NCBI RefSeq assembly: GCF_025133575.1
Contig: NZ_CP104011.1
Span: forward strand, 1,426,001 to 1,490,000
DNA: 64,000 bases
Direction of reading: 5' to 3'
Source of the DNA: Pseudomonas sp. GCEP-101
Lineage (GTDB): Bacteria > Pseudomonadota > Gammaproteobacteria > Pseudomonadales > Pseudomonadaceae
Positions 57,734 through 64,000 of this stretch are shown piece by piece. A model generated the notes under the pieces. The model had not been told where the DNA came from. It did not search any database and was given only the letters and a program-made list of their open reading frames with translations. Position 1 is the stretch's first letter. Every line of letters starts with the position of its first letter. The translations under genes were made by a program, and so were the position numbers.

Positions 57734-58372
57734 TCAGAGCGGCGCGTCGCCCCGACGGCGGAACCAGCCGGTGAGCGACAGGCGCTCGTGGCTGGCCGGC
57801 AGCACTTCGTGGGGGAATTCGCCGGAGAGGAACACCACCAGCCGGCCGGCCAGCGGCGGCAGGTCGAGAGTCCGTTCGTCGGGCAGATACAGGCGCAGTT
57901 CGCCGCCCTGGGCGGCCGGCCAGTCGCGGTTGAGGTAGAACACCGCGGAGACGGTGCGGCGGTCATCGTCGCGGAAGCGGTCCAGGTGCTTCTGGTAGAA
58001 GGCCCCCGGCGGATAGAGCGCGAAGTGCCCCTCGAAATCCTCCAGCCCCAGGTACAGCGAGCGGTTGATCAGCCGGCGCAACGTGTCCAGCGCCGCCAGG
58101 TACTGGTCGCACGCCTCGCACTGGCCAGGCTCGATCCACTGGATGCGGTCGCCGCGAATGCCTTCGCGCACGGCCTGGCCGTCTCCCCGGCCGATGGCGG
58201 CGGCGGCCAGTTTGCCGGCGGCATCGCGGGCACGACACTCCGTCGCCAGTTGGGCGATCAGGGCATCGGGAAGGAAGGCGTCCTGCTGCGACCAGCCCTG
58301 GTCGGCGAGGTCGTCGACGATGCGTTGCAGAAGGGGGCCTTGCAGGAATGGAGAATCGGCGTCGAAATGCAT
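57734..58372 (-). CDS. 2-oxoglutarate/Fe(II)-dependent oxygenase (prolyl-4-hydroxylase-like)
   Basis: A 212-residue oxygenase. The metal triad is visible: HLDRF with histidine and aspartate, and HEVLPAS with the distal histidine; the 2-oxoglutarate-binding arginine follows in LTGWFRRR. The core strand is TVSAVFYLNRDWPAAQGGEL. The family hydroxylates proteins or small molecules; the target is unknown. The start MHFDADSPFL at 58372 is chosen because residues upstream in the open frame look non-coding. It is convergent with the DUF6160-like gene, four bases apart. Confidence 0.88.
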   Translation of the reverse strand: MHFDADSPFLQGPLLQRIVDDLADQGWSQQDAFLPDALIAQLATECRARDAAGKLAAAAIGRGDGQAVREGIRGDRIQWIEPGQCEACDQYLAALDTLRRLINRSLYLGLEDFEGHFALYPPGAFYQKHLDRFRDDDRRTVSAVFYLNRDWPAAQGGELRLYLPDERTLDLPPLAGRLVVFLSGEFPHEVLPASHERLSLTGWFRRRGDAPL

Positions 58373-58472
58373 GGCGCATTGTAACGTCTGGCGCCAGTGT
58401 CTCGACAAGCGGGGCAAGCCTTGCCGACAATAGCCCCCGGCGAGCGAACCCTGCCGCCCAAAAGGAGTTGCA

Positions 58473-59213
58473 ATGCGCGTACTGCTGGCCCTCACCCTTC
58501 TTGTACTGGGCATGCCTGCCCTGGCCGACAACTACCAGCGCCTGTACCAGGCCGCGGGCTGGCCGGAACAGCGAGCGCACTTCAATGACGCCCTGCACGC
58601 CGCACAGAAGCGCTACCAGGGCAACCTGCCGCCGGCGCTGTACCAGACGCTGGTGGACAACAGCAACCAGCGCTTCGCCCCCGCCGACATCGACCAGCGC
58701 GCCCTCAACGGCCTGCGCCAGAACCTGCCGGACAGCGCGGCGGCGCTGAACTTCTTCGAATCCCCCCTGGGCCGCAAGGTCGCCGGCGCCGAGACCCTGG
58801 CCACCCGCAGCGACCAGTTGCAGAAATACGCCAATGGCCTGCCGCGCCAGCAGGCCAGCGAGGCACGCAAGCAGATCGTCCATCGCCTGAGCCAGGTGCT
58901 GCCGGCCCGCGAAGCCGGTGCCGAGGTCAGCCTGGCGCTGGCCAGCGTGGCCGCCGACAGCCTCAGCCAGATGCTCCCCGGCCTGCTCGGCGGCGGCACC
59001 ACCCAGGGCATGCTCGAAGGCCAGCGGCAGAAGCTGATGAGCCAGATCGGCGCCGATCTCGACAACACCCTGCTCTACGTCTATCGCGGCCTGAGCGATG
59101 CCGAGCTGGGCCAGTTCGCCGACTTCAGCGAGTCGCCCGCCGGCCGCAGCTATTACCGCGCGGCGCTGGCCGCCCTTAAGGCTGGCTTAGCGGTGTCGTC
59201 CGACGGCCAGTGA
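58473..59213 (+). CDS. exported DUF2059-family protein
   Basis: A 246-residue protein with a signal peptide (VLLALTLLVLGMPALA, cleaving near ADN) and an otherwise helical mature region. The DUF2059 segment is DFSESPAGRSYYRAAL near the C-terminus, echoed earlier in FFESPLGRKVAG. AAGGAG precedes the ATG. Periplasmic, function unknown. Diverges from the 2OG-oxygenase gene. Confidence 0.83.
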   Translation: MRVLLALTLLVLGMPALADNYQRLYQAAGWPEQRAHFNDALHAAQKRYQGNLPPALYQTLVDNSNQRFAPADIDQRALNGLRQNLPDSAAALNFFESPLGRKVAGAETLATRSDQLQKYANGLPRQQASEARKQIVHRLSQVLPAREAGAEVSLALASVAADSLSQMLPGLLGGGTTQGMLEGQRQKLMSQIGADLDNTLLYVYRGLSDAELGQFADFSESPAGRSYYRAALAALKAGLAVSSDGQ

Positions 59214-59363
59214 TCGGAAACCGCCTACCGGGTATGTGGACCATTCCGAGGGGGGCTCCTCCTAGAATGGCGCCGCTGTACAGAGGGTGGCGCCTGAGGA
59301 TGATGGCGCAAGGAGTGAAGGACACACCCTCATACCGACAGCCCCGCCCTGCCCTGCCTCGCC

Positions 59364-60302
59364 TTACCCCATCCGCTCACTGAGAAAATCGAAGTATCGC
59401 CGGCGCAACGTCTCGCTTTCGTTCGCCAGGTGGTGCCGCGCGCCCGTCAGCAGCAGGCATTCGATCTTCTCGAACTTCTCCTCCAGCACCTTCAGGTTGT
59501 AGCGCCAGTCCACCGTCTCGTCGGCGTCGCCCTGCACCACCAGCAGGCTTTGCGCGCCATGGCCGGCGGCCTCGATGCGCGGAATCCAGCGCGCCAGCGC
59601 ACCGACCCAGGCAGTGGGCAGGATCTTCGGCTGCAACGGGTCGCGGTCCCGCAGGAAGGCGAGGAATTCGGCGTCGTTGGAGTTCTCGCTGAAACGCCGC
59701 GGGATCGAATCCACGAAGGGCCGCAGCATCTGGTAGCTGAACTTCGACCAGCCCCAGGCTCGCGGCCGCACCAGCGGCGCCAGCAGGATGGTACGGCCCA
59801 GCTCCGGGCGCGGCGCGCCGGTCAGCAGGTAGTCCAGCAGGATCGCCCCGCCGGTGCTCTGCCCGCACAGGTGCCAGGGTTGCGGCAGCTCCAGCGCCTG
59901 GGCCTGGTCCAGCAAGGCACCCAGCACAAGCTGATACTCGGCGAAATCGCCGATGCTGGCGGCAGCGCCACCGGACAGCCCGTGGCCGGGCAGGTCGCAG
60001 GCCAGCACTGCGAAGCCCATGCCCAGGGCCCAGTCGATGACGTGGCGGTACAGCCCCATGTGGTCGTAGTAGCCATGCAGCAGCACCAGGGTGCCGCGCG
60101 CCAGCACCGGCCGCCAGTATTGCGCGGCAATCTGGTAGCCGCCGGCCTCGAAGGTACCCAGGCGGCTCTGCAGGCCAGGGTGCCGGGCGTGCAGGTCCAG
60201 GCCGTAGAAATGCTGGTACAGCGCGATGCCGACCTCGTTCGCCTCTGCGGTCAGAGGTCGCAGCAGGGTGCGCAGCAGATCGGGCTGGAAGGCTTCAGGC
60301 AT
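59364..60302 (-). CDS. alpha/beta-hydrolase, monoacylglycerol lipase/lysophospholipase-like
   Basis: A 312-residue serine hydrolase. The oxyanion segment LLHGYYDHMGLYRHV is near residue 75, the nucleophile is in LCGQSTGGAIL (about 140), the aspartate lies in VVQGDADETVDW and the histidine in GARHHLANES. The cap region and order match the monoacylglycerol lipase/PldB branch. It is likely cytosolic; no signal peptide. A role in lipid breakdown is a family-based guess. Confidence 0.9.
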   Translation of the reverse strand: MPEAFQPDLLRTLLRPLTAEANEVGIALYQHFYGLDLHARHPGLQSRLGTFEAGGYQIAAQYWRPVLARGTLVLLHGYYDHMGLYRHVIDWALGMGFAVLACDLPGHGLSGGAAASIGDFAEYQLVLGALLDQAQALELPQPWHLCGQSTGGAILLDYLLTGAPRPELGRTILLAPLVRPRAWGWSKFSYQMLRPFVDSIPRRFSENSNDAEFLAFLRDRDPLQPKILPTAWVGALARWIPRIEAAGHGAQSLLVVQGDADETVDWRYNLKVLEEKFEKIECLLLTGARHHLANESETLRRRYFDFLSERMG

Positions 60303-60425
60303 GGGCGTTTCGCTTCTGGCAGGCGGGTGACGATGGGAGCGCGGGCAGCAGCGGGATATTCTGCCGCGCCCGCCCCCGTGGCAAGCTTGTCGGCTATCTT
60401 ACCGACTCTGTCACTGGTCGCTGCC

Positions 60426-61001
60426 ATGTCCTCACGTCGAAAACCGCTGCTCACCTGGCTGATCGCCGCGCTCTGCCTGGGCGCGCTGCTCGCCACCTAC
60501 CAGTGGTACGAGAACCGCTTCATCCGCCCGTTCAGCCATCAGCCGCAGCTGTTTTCCGGCGACCACCTGATGCTGCCGGCGCAATTGGCCGGCCCCGGCA
60601 AGATCCGCCTGGTGCACTTCTGGGACCCGGCCTGCCCGTGCAACGTCGGCAACCAGCAGCACCTCGCCGAGCTGATCCAGCGCTTCGGCCCGCAGGGCGT
60701 GGAGTTCTTCGCCGTGCAGAAGCCGGGCACCCGCGGGCATCTGCCGGATACGTTGAAGGCGATGCGCGCGCTGGAGGCCCTGCCCGGCGCCGAGCAGTTG
60801 CCGGCCAGCCCCGCCGTGGCGATCTGGGATGCCCAGGGCAAGCTGGCCTACTTCGGGCCCTACAGCGAAGGCGCGGTGTGCACCTCGGGCAACAGCTTCA
60901 TCGAGCCGATCCTCGATGCCCTGGTGCAGGGGCGCCAGGTCAACGCCACCCACACCCTGGCGGTGGGCTGCTATTGCCCCTGGGATGACACCCGGCACTG
61001 A
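60426..61001 (+). CDS. membrane-anchored thioredoxin-fold protein (DUF6436-like)
   Basis: A 191-residue protein. An N-terminal helix (LLTWLIAALCLGALLATYQW) anchors it; a thioredoxin-like domain follows with VHFWDPACPCNVGNQQHL, where CPC replaces CxxC. Further cysteines lie in AVCTSGNS and GCYCPWDD near the C-terminus. The frame runs back to 59430 through a shadow of the hydrolase gene. The cysteine pairs suggest a periplasmic thiol or metal-related role, but the function is not known. Confidence 0.8.
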   Translation: MSSRRKPLLTWLIAALCLGALLATYQWYENRFIRPFSHQPQLFSGDHLMLPAQLAGPGKIRLVHFWDPACPCNVGNQQHLAELIQRFGPQGVEFFAVQKPGTRGHLPDTLKAMRALEALPGAEQLPASPAVAIWDAQGKLAYFGPYSEGAVCTSGNSFIEPILDALVQGRQVNATHTLAVGCYCPWDDTRH

Positions 61002-61090
61002 GCCGCATCAACAAAGCCAAGCGCCAATCCGTGACTACACTTGGAACGCCGGCCCAAGAAGGGCCGTTCGCTCACCAAGGAGTTTTTCGT

Positions 61091-61603
61091 ATGCGTCTTC
61101 CTTCCGCCCTCGCCTTCTGCGCCGTTCTCTCCACCGGGCTCGCCCTGCCGCTGGCCGCCCACGCCGAGGATGCCCCCAGCAGCAGCCAGGTCATGGAGCA
61201 GCACAAACAGGCCATCAACAACCGCATCGCCGACATCGACTACAAGCGCAAGCGCATCGTCGAAGCGAACATGAAGCTCACCCCGCAGGAAACCGAGAAG
61301 TTCTGGCCGATCTACAACAGCTACCGCACCGAGGCGGACAAGCTGAGCAAGCAGACCCTGGCCATCATCATCGACTACGCCAACAGCTATAACAGCGGCT
61401 CGGTGAGCAACGACGAGGCCGCCAAGCTGCAGAAACAGGTGCTGGAGCTGCAGGACGACCGCCAGGACCTCAAGGAGAAGTACCTCAAGCGCATCGCCAA
61501 GGAAGTTTCGCCGCAGCGCGCCCTGCGCTTCCTGCAGATCGAAGACCAGCTCGACGCCATGGCGCTGCTGGAAGTGAGCCGCGAGATCCCGCTGGCCGAG
61601 TGA
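61091..61603 (+). CDS. exported helical protein (Spy/CpxP-like pattern)
   Basis: A 170-residue precursor with a signal peptide (about 1-25, LALPLAAHAEDAP). The mature part is almost fully helical and charged, with LTPQETEKFWPIYNSYRTEA followed by long amphipathic helices, recalling the LTxxQ-containing Spy/CpxP chaperone group without a strict match. AAGGAG precedes the ATG at 61091. It follows the thioredoxin-fold gene by 89 bases. Function unknown; a periplasmic adaptor or chaperone is possible. Confidence 0.78.
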   Translation: MRLPSALAFCAVLSTGLALPLAAHAEDAPSSSQVMEQHKQAINNRIADIDYKRKRIVEANMKLTPQETEKFWPIYNSYRTEADKLSKQTLAIIIDYANSYNSGSVSNDEAAKLQKQVLELQDDRQDLKEKYLKRIAKEVSPQRALRFLQIEDQLDAMALLEVSREIPLAE

Positions 61604-61606
61604 CCC

Positions 61607-62656
61607 TCAGCCCTCGGTGCCGCCCTGCAGGCGCTGGCGATAGCGCTCGGGCGGCACCGAATACCAGCGCTTGAACGCCCGGTAGAACGGCGACAGCTCG
61701 GCAAAGCCGCAGCTGCGCGCCACCTCGCGGATCGCCACGCCCTGCTCCAGCATCTGCGCCGCCCGCTGCCGGCGCACCTCCTCCCGCACCTCCCTGAACG
61801 TCTGCGCCCGGCTCGCCAGGTTGCGCTGCAGCAGCCCGGCGCGCACGCCCAGTTCGCGGGCGCAGCTTTGCAGGGTGCACGCCTGCTCCCCCAGGCGGAT
61901 GCCGATCAGATAGCGCAGGCGGTTGAGCAGGTCGTTCTCGTCCAGGGTGCCCAGCTGTTCCCGCGCGTGCTCGGTGAGCAGACGGTGCAGCACCGGGTTG
62001 CCGGTGCGCGACGGTCGCGCCAGCAGGGCGCGGTCGAACAGCAGCGCGTCATGGGGCTTGCCGAAGCTCGGCGTGAGGCCGAACAGACGCCGGTGCTCGC
62101 TCAGCCGGCGCGGCTGGGGATGGCGGAACTCGATGGCCTGGACGCGGAATTCATCGTCGGTGATCAGCGCCAGCAGCTTGAGAAACAGCAGCATCAGGCA
62201 CTCCATCTGCTGGCGCAGGTTGCTGGCGCCCAGGTAGTTGAGGTCGAGGATCAGCCGCACCTGCTCGCCCTCCTCGCGCATCTGCGCGGCGAAGCCGCCG
62301 GAGAGGATGTGCTGGAAGCGCAGGAAGCTGTGCAGCGCCTCGCGCAGGTCGCCACTGGCCATCAGCAGGTAGCCGACGACGTCCAGCAACCGCGGCTTCA
62401 TCGCTTCGCCCAGGTGCAGGCCGATATCGGCGTCGCCGGTGATCTCGTCGAGGCTGTTCCAGAACAGAGGCGCATCGTCGTGCACCAGGCGGCCGCTCTG
62501 CGCCGGAGGCGGCAGTCGCACCTTCTGCAAGGCCTGGCGGTAGATGTCGGTGGGGTCGAAGCCCAGCACCGAGAGCGCCTCGTACAGCTGGCGACGCAAG
62601 GTGGCGGACTGGGTCAGCGCCGGGGTGGCGGGAAAGTTCAGGTCGGCGGCGGACAT
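61607..62656 (-). CDS. AraC-family transcriptional regulator (OruR/QuiA-type)
   Basis: A 349-residue regulator with a PF12625-like N-terminal effector domain (GLHLGEAMKPRLLDVVGYLL) and a C-terminal helix-turn-helix pair (SCARELGVRAGLLQRNLASR and EVARSCGFAELSPFYRAFKR). AAGGAG precedes ATG 62656; the frame extends to 62752 through the shared promoter. It diverges from the acylase gene and probably regulates it, with an inverted repeat in the gap as a candidate site. The second AraC protein of this type in the window. Confidence 0.9.
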   Translation of the reverse strand: MSAADLNFPATPALTQSATLRRQLYEALSVLGFDPTDIYRQALQKVRLPPPAQSGRLVHDDAPLFWNSLDEITGDADIGLHLGEAMKPRLLDVVGYLLMASGDLREALHSFLRFQHILSGGFAAQMREEGEQVRLILDLNYLGASNLRQQMECLMLLFLKLLALITDDEFRVQAIEFRHPQPRRLSEHRRLFGLTPSFGKPHDALLFDRALLARPSRTGNPVLHRLLTEHAREQLGTLDENDLLNRLRYLIGIRLGEQACTLQSCARELGVRAGLLQRNLASRAQTFREVREEVRRQRAAQMLEQGVAIREVARSCGFAELSPFYRAFKRWYSVPPERYRQRLQGGTEG

Positions 62657-62669
62657 GTTCACTCCTTGG

Positions 62670-62708
62670 ATTGACCAGAGAATTCCAGCCGCGAGACATT
62701 GGGTCAAT
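62670..62708. promoter_or_regulatory. inverted repeat in the AraC-acylase divergent gap
   Basis: ATTGACC (62670-62676) and GGTCAAT (62702-62708) are exact inverted copies with 25 bases between, about three helical turns centre to centre. The position between divergent genes fits an operator of the AraC regulator. Confidence 0.5.
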
Positions 62709-62763
62709 GAGCGACGGGCAACATCCACTGCAAAATCGCCGCATAACAACAAGGAGTTGCCCC

Positions 62764-64000
62764 ATGAAACGCACTTTGACCGTCCTCGCTGTCGTCATCG
62801 CCGCTGCAACGGCCGGTGGCGCCTGGTACCTGCACGGCAAGCAGCCGGTACGCGACGGACAACTGCCCCTGGCCGGGCTCGCCAGCGAAGTCACGGTCCG
62901 CTACGACGAGCGCGGCGTGCCGCACATCAAGGCCGGCAGCGAGGAAGACATGTACCGGGCGATCGGCTATGTCCACGCCCAGGACCGCCTGTTCCAGATG
63001 GAAATCCTCAGACGCCTGTCCCGCGGCGAGCTGGCCGAGGTGCTCGGGCCCAAGCTGGTGGACACCGACCGCATGTTCCGCAGCCTGCGCATCCGCGACC
63101 ACGCCGCCGAGTACGTCGCCCGGCAGGACAAGAACTCCCCGGCCTGGAAGGCGCTGGTGGCCTATCTGGACGGCGTCAACCAGTTCCAGGACAGCCATCC
63201 GCGCCCGGTGGAATTCGACATCCTCGGCATTGCCAAGCGCCCCTTCACGCCGGAGGACACCGTCAGTGTCGCCGGCTACATGGCCTACAGCTTCGCCGCC
63301 GCCTTCCGCACCGAGCCGGTGCTGACCTACGTGCGCGACGAACTGGGCGCGGACTACCTGAAGGTCTTCGACCTCGACTGGCACCCTGACGGCGTGCTCA
63401 CCCCCTCGCCGCTGGCCGCCGCCGACTGGCAGGACCTGGGCGCCATCGCGCGTCTGAGCCACGCCGCGCTGGAGAAGGCCGGCCTGCCGCAGTTCGAGGG
63501 CAGCAATGCCTGGGCCGTCTCCGGCAGCCGCACCAAAAGCGGCAAACCGCTGCTGGCGGGCGACCCGCACATTCGCTTCGCGGTGCCGGCGGTCTGGTAC
63601 GAAATGCAGGCCAGCGCGCCGGGCTTCGAGCTGTACGGCCATTACCAGGCACTCAACCCCTTCGCGTCGCTGGGCCACAACCTGCAGTTCGGCTGGAGCC
63701 TGACCATGTTCCAGAACGACGACGTCGACCTGGTCGCGGAGAAGATCAACCCGGACAACCCCAACCAGGTCTGGTACCACGGCCAGTGGGTCGACCTGAA
63801 GAGCGAGGAGCAGAGCATCGCGGTGAAGGGCGAGGCGCCGGTGAAGATCACCCTGCGCAGCTCGCCCCACGGCCCGCTGGTCAACGATGCCCTGGGCACC
63901 GCCGCCGGCAAGACGCCGGTGGCCATGTGGTGGGCCTTCCTGGAAACCCAGAACCCGATCCTCGACGCCTTCTACGAGCTGAACCGCGCGGATACCCTGG
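62764..64000 (+). CDS. hacB: penicillin/acyl-homoserine-lactone acylase family, N-terminal part (cut by window edge)
   Basis: 412 codons are inside the window and the C-terminus is missing. An N-terminal signal/anchor segment (MKRTLTVLAVVIAAATAGGA) precedes the alpha chain. The Ntn-hydrolase nucleophile serine is in EGSNAWAVSGSRTKSGKPLL, where autocatalytic cleavage between G and S makes the beta chain. AAGGAG precedes the ATG. In P. aeruginosa the acylase next to an AraC regulator is HacB, which degrades acyl-homoserine lactones; this symbol is a position- and family-based guess. A beta-lactam acylase activity is also possible. Confidence 0.85.
   Translation, partial: MKRTLTVLAVVIAAATAGGAWYLHGKQPVRDGQLPLAGLASEVTVRYDERGVPHIKAGSEEDMYRAIGYVHAQDRLFQMEILRRLSRGELAEVLGPKLVDTDRMFRSLRIRDHAAEYVARQDKNSPAWKALVAYLDGVNQFQDSHPRPVEFDILGIAKRPFTPEDTVSVAGYMAYSFAAAFRTEPVLTYVRDELGADYLKVFDLDWHPDGVLTPSPLAAADWQDLGAIARLSHAALEKAGLPQFEGSNAWAVSGSRTKSGKPLLAGDPHIRFAVPAVWYEMQASAPGFELYGHYQALNPFASLGHNLQFGWSLTMFQNDDVDLVAEKINPDNPNQVWYHGQWVDLKSEEQSIAVKGEAPVKITLRSSPHGPLVNDALGTAAGKTPVAMWWAFLETQNPILDAFYELNRADTL

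Noticed and set aside
59287..59502. 71-codon frame between the DUF2059 and hydrolase genes
   Set aside because: It overlaps the 3' end of the hydrolase gene in shadow and has no family signal, although a GGAG-like site lies nearby.

Overview
This window is chromosomal DNA of a Pseudomonas, most likely from the P. aeruginosa / nitroreducens / citronellolis side of the genus. The evidence is high GC, strong third-position GC bias, and gene neighbourhoods recalled from P. aeruginosa: pckA-hslO-hslR-rimK-ldcA-amgSR-tex-gshA-argA-argE, and ilvA-rpiA-aaaA-polyamine ABC-carO-serA. Two intergenic palindrome families of the pseudomonad REP type are also present. The species call is inference. I saw no rRNA, tRNA, CRISPR array, prophage or intact transposase.

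Layout. 0-1.2 kb: a truncated 3-hydroxyacyl-CoA dehydrogenase diverging from a LysR regulator. 1.4-5.8 kb: nitroreductase, Baeyer-Villiger-type monooxygenase and a RecQ-family helicase; the last two may be accessory. 5.9-24.4 kb: housekeeping block with PEP carboxykinase, Hsp33, PAP2 phosphatase, Hsp15, the RimB/RimK pair, LD-carboxypeptidase, AmgR/AmgS, Tex, thioesterase, gshA, a small RMF-like ORF, argE-argA and a CYTH/CHAD protein. 24.5-27.8 kb: an orphan GspE/PilB-type ATPase and an SPFH/NfeD membrane pair. 27.9-38.5 kb: lgt, TauE-type permease, NRDE protein, PAS-GGDEF cyclase, ptsP, rppH, a HAD phosphatase, two DUF2269 membrane proteins, ilvA and rpiA.

38.6-52 kb: a secreted/amine module. 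AaaA-type autotransporter aminopeptidase and a YjiK-like protein are followed by an AraC regulator, a PotABCD-type polyamine ABC operon, an APC amine permease, an acetylpolyamine amidohydrolase, a CarO-like OB-fold protein and a second YjiK-like paralogue. The genes suggest uptake and deacetylation of (acetyl)polyamines. 52-56.9 kb: FAA hydrolase, D-2-hydroxyglutarate dehydrogenase diverging from serA, DUF4399 and DUF523 proteins. SerA is known to reduce 2-oxoglutarate to D-2-hydroxyglutarate in pseudomonads, and the dehydrogenase recycles it. 57-64 kb: several exported proteins, a 2OG-Fe(II) oxygenase, a lysophospholipase-like hydrolase, a thioredoxin-fold protein, and an AraC regulator diverging from a penicillin/AHL acylase cut by the window edge.

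Non-coding signals stand out. Six elements of a GTAGGAGCGAGC family and eight copies of a CCCTCTCCC palindrome family occupy intergenic gaps, often as inverted doublets; one doublet sits inside the amgR-amgS operon. A ~130 bp MITE-like element lies before tex. A tandem 15 bp repeat precedes the polyamine operon, and an inverted repeat lies between the second AraC gene and the acylase. The most unusual gene candidate is the 93-codon RMF-like ORF between gshA and argA.
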